Both the position numbers and the translations under genes were made by a program. The notes below the pieces were generated by a model, which saw only the letters and a program-made list of their open reading frames with translations, searched no databases and was not told the origin of the DNA. Below, one piece after another: positions 15,201 through 28,486 of a stretch of 64,000 nt of DNA (its first letter is position 1; each line of letters begins with the position of its first letter). Source of the stretch: Albula goreensis (lineage: Eukaryota; Chordata; Actinopteri; Albuliformes; Albulidae); NCBI GenBank assembly GCA_022829145.1, contig CM040763.1, forward strand, positions 13,811,141 through 13,875,140, written 5' to 3'.

Positions 15201-16519
15201 TAAATAGAGGGCTAAGCACTGGTACAAAGGAACCCTACTGTCATCGCTGGTATTATTTTAAAACTTTTCCCATTTTACCCTGCATTAGTGCACAGATATA
15301 AATTAAACAAGCAGCAGGGAGTCACTCCAATGACATTGACTTGGCACTGATTGGCCACATGGTTGTATTATAACAGCTTGTCCCATATGGTATGTTATCT
15401 ATGTCCATCTATGTCTTATAGAGGTGCATATTTATGTATAGAGTTATTGAGTTATGATGTATATTTTGGCCCATACATGGAATTAAGTCACTCCTGCCCA
15501 AGTACCACTGGATCCCTGTATTCATTGGTCCTGCATACCAGGTACAATATTACACATTTCAGGCCCCATTGTAGTAAATGTGCCCCAGGATCAATAACCG
15601 GGGAGGTGTGTCTCTCACTGATAACTGATTTACCACTGAGCCAATCAAAATGATCAATTTATGCATAATAAATATTACACTACACCTTTCTGCCCAATGT
15701 GACTTAAACTGTCCGGCTGATGTATATGGAACAGAGGAAGCTGTCATGAATTTGGGTCAGCACAGAAGAAACCATTCTACTTATAGAAATGCAGATAACT
15801 TGGCATGGAATGAGTTTTGATGGACACAATGCTCTGTAGAAAGGTAGAGTACTGGCACATGTGCTGTGCAGTATTCACACCCCTTTAACAGAGCTCCCTT
15901 CCCTTATTTACAGCTTGAGCATCCCATAAAACAACAGAACCAACAGCTGAGGTTCTCATCTTGAAGTGAGTCATCTTGGATATAACCAATGCCACTATGA
16001 TACACACCTTTTTCATGCCAAAACGTCATTCTGTTGCAGTAAAAACCATAACGGATCCTACAAATGGCCAACATTAATGACGGTATACAGTAAGTACAAA
16101 TTATTTTCATGCATAAATCCATCTATAAACTTCCAGTTTATCAGTTAATCAGCCTAAACAAGTAGCACAGGTAGGGCAGGGTTAACTGGGTATAAACAGT
16201 AGGTCAGACAATGCAGTGGTATTTTAATTGTCTCCATGACTGGTGGAGTGGGGAGGATCGACCTGCAAACAGCAGTCATGCAAAAATATCGCCTAGCTTT
16301 CAGTAGCCTCCATGGTCACATGGGCCACAGGTATGATACACATCAAAGGTATGTGTGTTTTTCAATGCCAGTGTAAAAGACACCTGGGCCCCAAATGCAG
16401 TGATACTCAATCCCCTGTTTTATGAATGCACAACTGAGTATACTTTGTGTGTTCCTCCAGGGTTTCAGCTGGCTGCCCCACTTGGATTCCTTCACATGAC
16501 TGGTCTACCACATACAAAT

Positions 16520-16570
16520 CTTGCAGTCCCCAACACCCCCCCATCGCCCCCCCTCAGCCCACCCCATTGG
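16520..16570 (-). other. C-rich tract, G-quadruplex-capable on minus strand
   Basis: Between about 16528 and 16565 the plus strand has runs of 4, 7, 7, 3 and 4 C separated by short loops. The minus strand, which is the transcribed-sense strand of NR3C2, therefore carries four or more G-runs in under 40 bases, fitting the usual G3+ N1-7 pattern within one slightly long loop. It would be present in the pre-mRNA. Confidence 0.5.
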
Positions 16571-17830
16571 ACACATTTGGTAATAAAATGATTACGGGGT
16601 AATAGTCCATAATAAAGCCCTTTCTTCTCTCCAGATTTGTGAGGCCAATTATCTTAATCGTTCTCCACAAGGTCAGGCCACCAGCGGCACTGCATCGTCT
16701 CTGGTCCAACAGGAGAGCGGTAAAAATAAGTCACACCACGTGCTCCATGCCTCTCCCACGCTTATTAATCACAACCTCCGCACACACATACGAAATAAAA
16801 GGGACTTTTTGGATGTTTTTACACATCCTGCAGCAGCTTTAACACGCATAAATGTGCACTGCATCCATGTGGATGTATTTTTGCATCTTAGGCCTGCGGC
16901 TGAATAAAAGCCTTTTTACCACAAATTTCATTGATCTTCATATATTTCATTACTAACAACAAAGTGTACTGCATGTCACATGTCTGTGCAATTAAATCAT
17001 GTATGCTTGCTTGCAACAGTAACCAGATTTTTTGCTGAATAATGAGCTCTAGATAATTAAACCACATACAGAAAGCCTATCTCAGACCATAATATTGCCA
17101 AACATGTTAGGAATGAGAGTTTGTGCCCAAATGCAACACTAAGCCAAGGGTTCACACCAGATGCTCGCACAAGGAAAACAAAAATAAAAGCAGCTGAAAA
17201 TTTGCACAGCAATATCTATTACGATTCATAGAAATAAATCAAGCGTGCTATCCATTTACAAATAAACAGAGCCTTTTGGGCGTACCTACTCACTCTGGGC
17301 GATGTGTTAGCTCCGCCCCATTTTTCTGATGATAACATGGGCATCCAATGGAGACCTTTGAAGGAGGTTTGGGGGGGCAGGCCCTCTGCAGGTGACTCAC
17401 CCATGGCCTGATTTCCTGCTTCATCAGGCTGGGGATTTGGGGAAAACTCGGCTCCTCAGAGTGCTCCCGGGCACGGCGCTCTTGACTCAGCAGTTTCTTT
17501 CACAGGCACGCGCAATAATAGCTGGAGTGTTTGTGTGGGTCTCAGGCCTGCCCCCAAGACTGGATCTTCTCCTGCTCCAATCACCCCCAATCTCACGCAC
17601 TGCACAGGAGGGGACACCAGCTGGAGCTAGCGGTCCTGGAGCCATAACTCTTTTTGTTTTCTTTTTTTGGCTTTGCGTCCACATCTAAAGCAGACCATGT
17701 GTAAATCCATTCAATTTCCCCCATTTCCTTATTTTTATTTGGTTGGTCCCAATCCCACCAAGGTGGACAACAATGACACATCCATTGCATCACACCACAC
17801 TGTCAATGTTCAAACAAATATTGCATTACT

Positions 17831-17858
<28 letters not shown>
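17831..17858. repeat. (ATA)n microsatellite
   Basis: About nine uninterrupted ATA/TAA triplets followed by an A run. Confidence 0.9.
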
Positions 17859-17862
<4 letters not shown>

Positions 17863-20235
17863 GCCTCAAAACCTTTCTGCCAAAATAACAATAAAACTTT
17901 ATTAAAATTCCAGAGTGTATTTAATGGGTTTCCATTCTCTCCAGTATGGTAATTCTGAGCCATTAGCGCCTGGCCCTCCTCCAGCACAATCATAACGGGA
18001 AATCACCCCCGTTCTGGGAAGTGTTTTTTTTACATTCTATTCAATGACTTGCTGCTTTATTCATTGTAAAAAATAATGGCACAGTGACAACAAAGAACGT
18101 TAAATAGCAATGCAGCAGAGATTCAAATAAATATCACAGCACATCCACAGAAAAAATCGCCCTCTAACTGTCCACAAGATTTCTGTTTGTGGTGAGAACT
18201 TTCACCTCTTTTTTAACCAATATCCTGAAATGCAAGCCATCAGACCAAAACCTGAACACACTTCAAAAAACAGTGCGGTAATTCAAAGTCAATTTGATTA
18301 TAGGTCTCTTGGCACTTAACAGACATGTAAACTGACTATAAAGTTACAACATGAATATCTCTATATATTGAGCAAGTATTACTTGATATGTAACAATCAA
18401 CAGATGTTTTATAAATAAAGGATTACTTAATTTTTTGAGGTTAAAAAGGCAGGGCTGAAATTCTATCACAGTAGAATCGCAGCAGACGCTCATTTCAGCA
18501 GCTGAGCTGTGTTACTGAGACAGCTTGCTCTGCCACACAGTGCTTCCTCAACTGGGCTTTCCTCGCTTATGTCATTGACTGGCAGTGATTTTATTTCACC
18601 ACCTGCTGGTAAATTAGTTAAACAACTTAAAAGTTCATTAATCTAAATGCTAATCTAAGTGCATGTTTTGCTGCAGTATATGCTTCTTGGCATTGGAGCA
18701 GCAGTGCCAGTTAAGCTGTGAGGAACGTGATGAGGATGTGCCAAACGTGGAGTGACAAGCCCCGCTCCCCCGCAGCCAGGTTTGTGCTTTCAGCTTTTTA
18801 CAACATGGCTTGTATTTATACAACCCGTCAAAAAAATTGGTCTGGAACTAGCATGTAATGAACTGAAAATTGCAGCACTTTCCAGCAGAAGTGTACACCA
18901 AACTGTTGTCTTGGGTTGTGTACAAATTCTCTTCCAAACAACTTCCATTTAAAAAATGGCAGTACAGTATGACAGTTGTCCAGCTTTTATCCATTTCCAC
19001 CTCCGCAAGGCAGTGGACACAAAAGAAAGGCTTAAACTGAAACATTTCATTTTTTTCTTAACGAAATCACTATGTCTGTACATGTACTGATTGTGGACAC
19101 GTCTGAATGCTTGAATGTGACGTACAGGTGGGTTCTTCTTGTTGAGCGAGTTTCAAAGGTAAATGCAATTAACATAGAATTATGCATTTAAAAATGTTCC
19201 TGTAGCAGCATGAATTTTTTTTTACTAAACCAAACATTAAATTGGTGATCTCATCCCTAAAAGGTAGTTGATCAGCTAAAGCCCAGATGGCAAGACAAGG
19301 CATTAGAAAAAAAAATCAGGATTCAGTCAATAGTAAATCCTATTCCTGATCTCACTAACATCTGATTGTTGCCATTCTTGAACAGTCTCCCTGAACAAAA
19401 AAAGCACACAGTCAGAAATGGATATCTCATTCAGCTGATTCCTTCTTCCTCTATCAACAAGAAACTTCAGAAAATTAGTTTGGGTCCAATTATGCCTGCT
19501 GGAATTCTATCATCCATCCACTTAAGTAAATACAACCCACTTTCCCCAGAAACACTTAATTGATTTGTTCTTCTTCTTGTACTTTTTGTATTTTCTAGCA
19601 TCACATTCCAAACATCTACGCTATTTAAATGCAGGGCTGGAATTAGAAAATATTAATTTTGTGAACAAGAGCTGGAAGACTGCTACTTAGGAAATAGCCA
19701 GCCACCCATCTTATGAAGCAAACCTTAGCTAGCTAGTGTCACCCTCTACCTAAAACCTGCAAATAATATAACCAACATGACAAACATTTAAATGATATCA
19801 CTGTAACAATTTTGAGTAAATATACAGCAGAAGCTACATATATAGCCAGGTGAAAAATTAAAAACTGAATGAGGACACATTTTACTAAGACACCAATTGA
19901 TACAATACTCACAACACTGTGCTAAATAATAACTCATTTCAATCAATATCATTAATGTTTTCTTTAAAATATGGAAATAAAATGTCAAACCAATTAATCA
20001 CTAGTTTTGTGCTTCCAATAAAATAATTGTGGGAAGTATGAACTTGCTCTTACAAATTCTACCCAGAAATGTCACTGACAGTTCATACTAGAATGTAGGA
20101 AGGACAGAAATGTAAGCAACAATCCAACAACAACTAAGCCAATCAGATTAGCAATACTGTTAGTGACTGGCTCAGTCAGAGCAAAAACTGCATTTGGTTA
20201 GGAGAAACTGATCACTCTGAAAATGGCTTCCTCAT

Positions 20236-20254
20236 GCCCCCCCGCCCAACCCCA
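20236..20254 (-). other. Short C-rich tract
   Basis: Runs of 7, 3 and 4 C close together; on the minus strand this could contribute to a G-quadruplex only if the 7-G run is split into two tracts. Weak. Confidence 0.25.
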
Positions 20255-20854
20255 ATTACACCTCTGTATATATGAGGGGTTGTGATTCTTGTGGTTAATT
20301 TGGCATTCAGGTGTAAGGCAAAGACACAGGGCTAGCTCACGGGTGCAGAGAATAAGCAGGTGTGAAAGCTTTCTATGTGATAGATACATCACATTGATGC
20401 ATACATATGTGAGATATGGCACTAAAAATGAGTAGATGACACATTCTGAAAAAGTGTCAAGGTTTAACATTTTTCAGCTGTTCTGTGTTTCTGCCAATCT
20501 ATAAATGAAGAACAAAGAATTTGATTATATCTTATCGTTTTATTGCTCTAATGCTTCGTGAATCATTGGTATGGTGCCTTAATTTTCTTGCACATGTACT
20601 TGCATTCCATTAAAATGCCCATCTGATTACTTATGAAAAAGCAAGACATTTTCAACAGATCATACCCAATGCTTCTGTTTAAAATGAGTCCAGCATTCCC
20701 CATGGAAAAGAACTGTACTTCACAATTTCCATATAAGCCATGGAGGTGGTGAAACTGAGCATGAAACCGGAGGTAATAAAAAAACGTGTCTCACACCCAA
20801 GCATGCCATTACATGGCTGTTAGTTTGACTAGGTGATGTCACTGCACCTGAATG

Positions 20855-20935
20855 TCCGCGCGCGCACTTTCTCACCCCGCTGCGCGCCGCTCAGAGGAAC
20901 GCAGGCGCACATGTCCGCTCTGTGTAAGAGCGCAG
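20855..20935. promoter_or_regulatory. Dense CpG patch inside intron 2
   Basis: About 12 CpG dinucleotides occur in some 80 bases, including an alternating CGCGCGCG core at 20857-20864, surrounded by CpG-poor AT-rich intron. It is too short for a classical CpG island. It may be an unmethylated regulatory site or a Z-DNA-prone core; function is unknown. Confidence 0.35.
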
Positions 20936-22193
20936 GAATGAGGAGAACACGTCAGGCATCCCAAAAGTTTAAATATCCACTGGGAAACTATTCAAATAAT
21001 GCTTGTTCTGAAAACCTTGATATTTGCACATGCCTGTGATGATTTTAATATTCAAAGCTGGGCATAATACATACTGAGACAGTTCACATACCTCCCTGGA
21101 GAACTAACCGCTAGCGGATCGTTTTTACATTTAGGTTATGCTCATATTAAAAGGGAAAACGGCAAATCTTATAAGTTGGCATACTACACAATGTAAATAG
21201 TGCCTCACACTTAACATTAGACTTGTATAGCAAGGTTGCCTGGCATAATTGGAAGCATGATAGTTTGCCTGGCCATGGCATTGGCATTTTAGCCCACTAC
21301 CCAATCAGTGTGGAGAGTCTAGTGTGAGCGTGAAGGCCAACATTAGTGGCAGACAGCTAGTCTGTGGACAGCAAAGACCACGGCTGCAGCTGCAAGCAGG
21401 AAAGTGCTGAAATACCCACAGCAAATAGGTCAGATGACCCATTCTCCAGCCAACAGGGATCAAGGAGGTCTAAGATGTCAGCACATGCTCTGAGGGCTGG
21501 GGGTCGGTATAATCTTATATCAGGAGGTTGTTTCAAGCGTTTGCTACATGTTCACGGCACAATCACCTCTCACGGATACCTGCCCTTTGACTGTTAGTTA
21601 GTAGAGTGGTTAAGTGTGTGATCTGTTGCAGAAATATACAAATATCTCAGTCCAGATGTGGCTTGTAGCTATGCCTTAAGCACGGATTAAAAGCTTATTT
21701 GCATTAGGAAGATTTATGCAGTAACGGATATTATATAAATTCGCCTCAGATGCAAAATGTATTAAATCCACCTACTTGTGCCACATCTGCAGTGTCTGTT
21801 AAAAAAACAACTCTTGCAAGTTGAAAATTTCACAAATGCATAAAATTAGGTCAATGTTTAAAATCCTGTTAACAAGTAAATAACATGGGAGGGCAACAAC
21901 ACAGGGTAAAAGATGACAAAGAAATAAACAACTGCATGAATTTCAAAAACGAAATAGTTGCCAAAAGGCCCCAGGACTTGCTAGGAATGTTGGTATGTAT
22001 TAAGCATTCACATGCTGATCTATTTAAGTAAGTAGATCAATCTTCTCTTTAGTATAACTTGATATCAAAAACTCAGGCTTTTAGTTGGATAGAAGGAAAT
22101 ACAGGACATGGAGCAAAACTTGTATTAGAGAGCCAATATTCTTGGAACTTGTGTGTACTGGTTCACTTCATTGTTATGCATGTGAGATACAGT

Positions 22194-22248
22194 GAGAGGG
22201 AGCGGGAGAAGGAGGAAGAGAAAGAAGGAAAAATAAAAAGAGAGAGGG
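22194..22248 (+). repeat. Polypurine tract
   Basis: A nearly pure G/A run with two pyrimidine interruptions. Polypurine-polypyrimidine tracts can form triplex DNA. It sits about 190 bases before the GC-box cluster. Confidence 0.6.
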
Positions 22249-22435
22249 CACATTTCAACATGCCGTGTTCGAAATCTAAGAGGGGGAAAATCCGGGGAAT
22301 TTAGCTGATAAATTAAGATATACTAAGCTGAGAAGAGTCCCGGTATCCAAAGCAGACTTTTTTAGTCTATGGCTGAGGCAAGTCATCTGATAAGGGACCA
22401 CACTGTAGCTGGTAAAAACAAAAGCAGACAGTAAA

Positions 22436-22640
22436 CATGCGGGCGGGGCGGGGCGGGGCCTGTGGAGGGGGTGCCAGGTACAGTAAAGTGATGGGGGGGC
22501 CGGTGTCTCGTGCGGCTCCGTGGCCTGCCGCCATGTGTACAGTAACGTGTTTAGAGGCTTGGTCGGCAGCAGAGACAAAGGCCCCAGTGTCGGGGCCGCT
22601 GCTGGAGAACTGTACAGTCACAGCTGAGAGTGATCCAGAG
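22436..22640. promoter_or_regulatory. Intronic GC-rich, CpG-rich segment with tandem GC boxes
   Basis: At 22441-22458 the plus strand has G-runs of 3, 4, 4 and 4 separated by single C, giving overlapping GGGCGG (Sp1-type) boxes and a perfect G-quadruplex motif. The following 190 bases hold about a dozen CpGs in an otherwise CpG-poor intron. Open frames of about 109 codons on both strands here probably reflect high GC and match no known family. It could be an intronic promoter or enhancer; no TATA or initiator was identified. Confidence 0.4.
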
Positions 22641-23113
22641 AGCTGCCGCTGCATTCTCACGCAACAGAAAAAAAAACCCTGGCACCCGGCTCCCATCTAC
22701 TTCCTTCATCTCCCTCCTGTCCGAAATAATGATTTAAAACAGCCCCAAGTCGCTCTGGCCGCTTAAATCTTCCTGTGGCCCCTGCTCTCCCCCCTTTCCT
22801 TCGAGTCGTCCCTGACTCCATGTTGCCAAGCAGCCCATGACACTGCCAGCTAATTTCAGGAGCTCTGGGCTACATCAGCCGCATCTCCAGGTCACATGGG
22901 CACCAAACAACCTCCCATGGACTGCACAGCAGGCGTTCACTAGTGGAAAATACCAGCTTTTAATACGCAGAATGAGGACATTAGTGGTGGCACTACACCC
23001 ACACCATTTCTCCCAAACCTCCCTTATCAGATTATCACTCCTGCCAAGTCACTGCCTGACACACAAAGCCATTTAGTAGGTGTTTGTGTGTGAATGTGCA
23101 TGCTTATGTATAT

Positions 23114-23115
<2 letters not shown>

Positions 23116-23180
<65 letters not shown>
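23116..23180. repeat. (GT)n microsatellite, 65 bp
   Basis: Uninterrupted GT dinucleotides. Frames through it encode only Cys-Val or His-Thr repeats and are not genes. Confidence 0.98.
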
Positions 23181-23181
<1 letters not shown>

Positions 23182-26100
23182 ACAGGACTTTTTGTAACTT
23201 TATAACTTTACCAGAGAACCTAAAATCAATTTCAAGCTGCAATTAGATACACATTTTAGGACTCTCCTTGTGGTCCTTTAAGGTGATATTTCTACCACAC
23301 GCAATGTTTCCAATTTCCTCCAATCTCAAGACAGGGCAGATTCTAATAGCCATACAACCACTAATCCTTACAAGTTTAGTTAAAACAACAGCACTGTCTC
23401 TCTTGTGCTGGAAACACTAATATCCTGGTCATTAAAACTATATGTATGTATAAAAATATATAAAAATATATGTTTACAAGTGCACGGGAGGTACAGTAAA
23501 TCAACATGATACACTACCCGGCTTGTCTACTGTTTTACCTGAGGCATGTGACCCACCAGGTCACTATGTCACACACCTTGTGTGTCCCAAGGGTACTAAA
23601 TTCAAGACGTGTGTGAAAACGCTCCAACCACACAGCCTTTTGTTTGTGCAACAGGGGTCTCCACTTGCTGTTTACCAACTGCAACTCAAAACCAAACAAA
23701 GCCCAGATTTGGTTCTGTTTCACAAAAATGGCTATAAAGACAGCCTCTGTACACTTTCTGGGTCATATTCAATGGAAACTGTACTATATAAAAGATTTAT
23801 TAGGTAGCATCGTACGCATGTGTTACGTAACATGATCCCAGAGAGCGGGTTTGTAGTTCACTAGTTTTCTTTGACTTTAATTGAGCTGGCCGAGTATGAC
23901 CTACTTTTCGCCTGCCATTCAAGCAGAACAATTAACAGTTTTTTGAAGTGTTTTTGTTAATGGAAGGCATCTCTGCAGATGTCATTGAACCCCATACACC
24001 CTGGAAATATAGGCCAACCTGTTTCACAATGAGCAGTTTAGCATGAATGCTTGCACAAACACAAATGAAACCCAATCTAGCTGGGGTTTTTTTCTGTTGT
24101 TGTTTGCTTTTTTGTTCAGTCACGAACACCTAACTGGAAAAAGGTATAGAGGGCTTTTGTATATGCACACATACAAAAACATGAAACAAGTCTTTCTTCC
24201 ATAAACAACTATTATTAATATGACTAGTGAAAGTAGAAGAATATGATGAGAAATTATATTAATTCCTCCCTTTCACAAAAGTTTAGACATATCTATTTTC
24301 ATCAGGAAACTTTAGAAACGAGATTTAGCCTATTGATTGTTACTTTCTGTTACATGCTCCAAATTTCCTTTCCAAAGTCCTAGTTTAACATGAAAGTCTA
24401 AGTTGTTTGAAGCAGTTGTCTGACATTTCTTTGTACCAAAGTTAGGCCAATTTAAGTATTACTGAGGGGGAAACTAAAGTAGGATGTGAAAGTACGGTGA
24501 ATACAACAGAGCTTCACTGTGATCTGCACATGCAACGAGTTTGCAGTTTTTTATGCAGAGTCATTACCGTACAAGATTTTTGAAAAGACAACAAGAGGCC
24601 GAAAGCAACAGAATACGGAATAAGTATTCATGGAAAATAGATAATAAACAAACAAGTACATTCATACACTTAGTCATAATACTGCACTGTAGTGTGACTC
24701 AGTTTTACTTTATTAACTTTTATTTTATCAACAATAGGGCACTCTTATTACCTTTCTTTTTTATTGAATTTACTCTCCTTGCCTGATGCAATCCATTTGA
24801 TCAATATGCCTTTCTCATTAAATTCATAAGAGCATCCAGCAAATGTTACCTAACAGCCATAGAAGAAAACACCAGCATATCTGAGCACATATCTGAACAC
24901 TCATCATAAAAGTTAACCTGTCTTCACGCAGAGAAAGAAACAGGAATGGCAATAATCTTCTCTCCTCTAGTGAAAACTCCCAGGGGTTGATTACCGCAGA
25001 CAGACACCTTTTTCCACCTTTCGGTAATCATAACGCTAGAAAGCTCATGTCAAATGAACCGCTTTATCAGTTTTTGTTTCCTTAAACAATCCAATACATA
25101 TCCATTTATCAAACTACAACAACCCATTTTATTAAGCATATTTAAGTACCTACATGATATTGATATCATAATATTGATTCCTTGACACAAAATAATCACA
25201 CCTGTAACCTTTTACTTTTGGACGGCATGTATCAGCTTGAACACTGAGCTCTGAACACAGAGCCAATGGTTGAGTCACAGTCTCCACTAACAGATATGGT
25301 TTTGAGTAAATAGAAAATGCAGATGTGTTGAAATATCACTATAGAGGATGTGATTTACATATTGCATCAGCCGAACCAAATAAACCAACCATTTTCACAA
25401 AAGAAAAAAATACTCAATCATCTCCAGGTGGCTTAAATTCTTCTTTTACCCACCAGAATGTTCCATAGATTTCTCACCATGGCAAAAATATATTTGAAAA
25501 ATCACATATAATTGAAATATTTTAACTAAAAAAACAGCTTGTACATGCAATTGGTTTTGTTGCAAAATTTTGATTAAAACTCCCAGCCACAATACCTTAC
25601 TTGCTGTGTCAGAGGAGCATTCTGAAGTATCTTTGAATCCTGTGAAACCTAACAGCAGAACGTTTCCTTACGCTAGCCATTTTATTAGTCGGTTTGTGTG
25701 GCAAAACTTGAAGCTGGACAACTTTTGCCAAGCACCATTTCAAGACAGAGTTCAGATGAGGACAGTCTTCTTCCCCATCATTCTTACCAAGTAATTGAGT
25801 TTTTACTGATGTGCACAACTGGCCATGAGAAAAATAAAGAAGCCATCAGACCCTTCCAATACTACACCTCACAAAACCAAAATATGGTCTATTTGCTAAA
25901 GGACATTTCCAGAAACAGGTGTAACTCAATGGGAGCATGGAAAATCTGAAAAATATCAATAAAAACAATATATGTGTCTCTAGATTAACTAAGCTAAGCA
26001 ACTAATGCTAACTGATCATGTTCTATTTTCTTTGGTTGTGATTTCTGTTAGTGTTTTGATTAAGAAGGCTGTATTTCTGGCAGATATGTAACCGCTTTGT

Positions 26101-26949
26101 TTCAGTACAGCCTCATTGTCAAGAGGCATATTGGCACTTATATAATCATATATATGATTCATGGAATCATGATACAGGTGATTCATCTTGCAGTCAGTTT
26201 TTTTTCCCTTTACTTTCCAAACCTATACATCTACACATAAGCTGGTATTTGAAAAAGAAAGATTACTGAAATAAGTCACCACAACACTGTGTTTCAACCA
26301 CAAACAAATGACCCTTCAATGAACAGGCAGTTCAATAAAACATTTGGACGCACAACAGTTGTTTCAAGATGTCTAAGAGCACAAATAATTTGTATTTTTT
26401 TTAATTATCTACTTAGGAACAGACAATACTAAAATAGATATATACTTTAGGCTTGTCTGAAAGCTAAAAGCAGATCGTCAGGTTGAACATAACTGAAATT
26501 GTGACTTAACTACTCAGGAGGCATTGCATTTTAAATCGACACTCAGGGTGGTATAAATCTTGTGGAGTGTGAGGGCCCAGATATCACAGGATATATTTCA
26601 CAGGCTACAGATGGAAATTAATCCATATAAATACGTTCTCACGGTAATTACGCTTTGTCATCACAGCTGAGCAGCAACACATATGCCTCGATAATGGCCC
26701 CAAACCATCAGATCTGGTCCAAACATTGACGTCATCACTATCCAAAATGAAGAGGAATGAGCTCTTTATAGTCAAAGCCCAGAACTCTGGAAGAGGTACA
26801 ATTGTTTTCTCCAGAGGTGATGCTCCAACTGACTTTACTCAGCAGCTGTTTCTCAGACTATAACTGGACTGTTATCCTAATGACATTCTACATTGGCAAA
26901 ATGGTCTGCTCTTATCATTATATATTCCTGCAATAATTTCATGTTCTGT

Positions 26950-26997
26950 TCTTCTTCTTCTTCTTCTTCTTTATTATTATTATTATTATTATTATTA
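26950..26997. repeat. (TTC)n followed by (TTA)n compound microsatellite
   Basis: About seven TTC units pass directly into about nine TTA units. Confidence 0.95.
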
Positions 26998-27890
26998 CAC
27001 TAACACTGTACTGCCTCCATTTTTTCTTACTGCTGATGGGCTAGTAAAAGACCATGTCCAATCTCAGGGCTCTAAGTGGTGATTTAAAAAGCACTTTGTA
27101 AAATATAAAATAATGAAATTGTGATTAGCATCATCAAAATTTTGAGCCTCTTTATGTATTCCATTTCTGGCTTGTAATAAAAACATTACTTCCAAAACAC
27201 AAAATTAGCCCTTCTAGTAACCCTTTGATTCAATTTTTTAAGCACTCTAATCCATTTAAAAATGGCAGTTTCATATTGAATTTCCCTAACTAATTCATAA
27301 TTCCAACCTAAATGTTTAGAAGCAAGCAACTAATTCAAAGTTTCGCTAGCTAGCATGTCATGACATATTTTGCCCACTGAACATCTTTTAGTTTTGGTTA
27401 AAAATGTATTTCCAGTATCTACTGACATTAATTTCAATCACTACTGACATTAACAATTAGGACATAAACTCTGATTTGAATATACACAAACTTTGTTAAG
27501 TATCAAATGACCGCATCTGCAGTGCATACACCACAGAGCATGTTCTCCCCAGTCTGCTTGATTTGTTTCAGCTGAAAGCTCTAGTCTCAGCTGACTGCTT
27601 GGGAAAGTGTTGTCAAGGCAACAGACTCTTCTTTTTGATTTTATTCAAATCTCAGTGGAACTGAAGGAATGAAAAGGCCGCGATATTTGCCCCATCATGT
27701 TCACCTTGCATGAGGGATTTAGAGCAATGACTCAATTGCAAAAACACAGACACTTTTATCTGTTTTAAAATCTTTTTTTCCACTTTTGCACTGTTAAACA
27801 ACCTCCAGATGTATGATGAATAAACTGTTCCATTAATGCACAAGGGGCCAAATTCAGACCTGGACTAAAGTGGATGGAAGCTGATTACTA

Positions 27891-27926
27891 AAATGAATGA
27901 ATGAATGAATGAATGAATGAATGAAT
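27891..27926. repeat. (ATGA)n microsatellite
   Basis: About nine uninterrupted tetranucleotide units (AATG register). Confidence 0.95.
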
Positions 27927-28391
27927 ATTATTTTTTAACTGTAAAAAAAACCTTAAGCAAAAGGAAATTACAAATGCGTGTACATCTCTGAAAGACTGAG
28001 ATCTGTGTGCTCTATTATAGAAAAGGTGTTTTACTGTCGCTTACATGAGTGGGTGGATACTGTTGTTTCTGTTGGATCAATATTGGTTCAGTTCTCACCT
28101 ACTTGCATTTGAGCTACTAAGGAAGTTTATTCCTACACCCAGCTAACTTTTCATTTTAACTGTGTCTAGCTATTTTGTTGTTTGTGGCTAGCCTAGTCTT
28201 TTGTCTCACAAAATCAATTTTTTAATTTTTTTCAATAATTATGTGAACTGCTTGCTTTTGTTGTTCAGCTTGTTAACTTTCACAAATTTTCACACAGATA
28301 TTTCTATGTCTAATAGTTGTTTTCCAAAGCGTGTTTTCAGATCATTGTATTTCAACATCTCTGAGGTTCTATTGAGTGCATGTATATATAA

Positions 28392-28392
<1 letters not shown>

Positions 28393-28484
<92 letters not shown>
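28393..28484. repeat. (TG)n microsatellite, 92 bp
   Basis: Uninterrupted TG repeat of 46 units, likely highly polymorphic. Predicted frames across it are artefacts. Confidence 0.98.

Positions 28485-28486
<2 letters not shown>

Noticed and set aside
22367..22766. 109-codon frames on both strands at the GC-rich patch
   Set aside because: Overlapping open frames on both strands are expected in GC-rich DNA; neither resembles a known protein.
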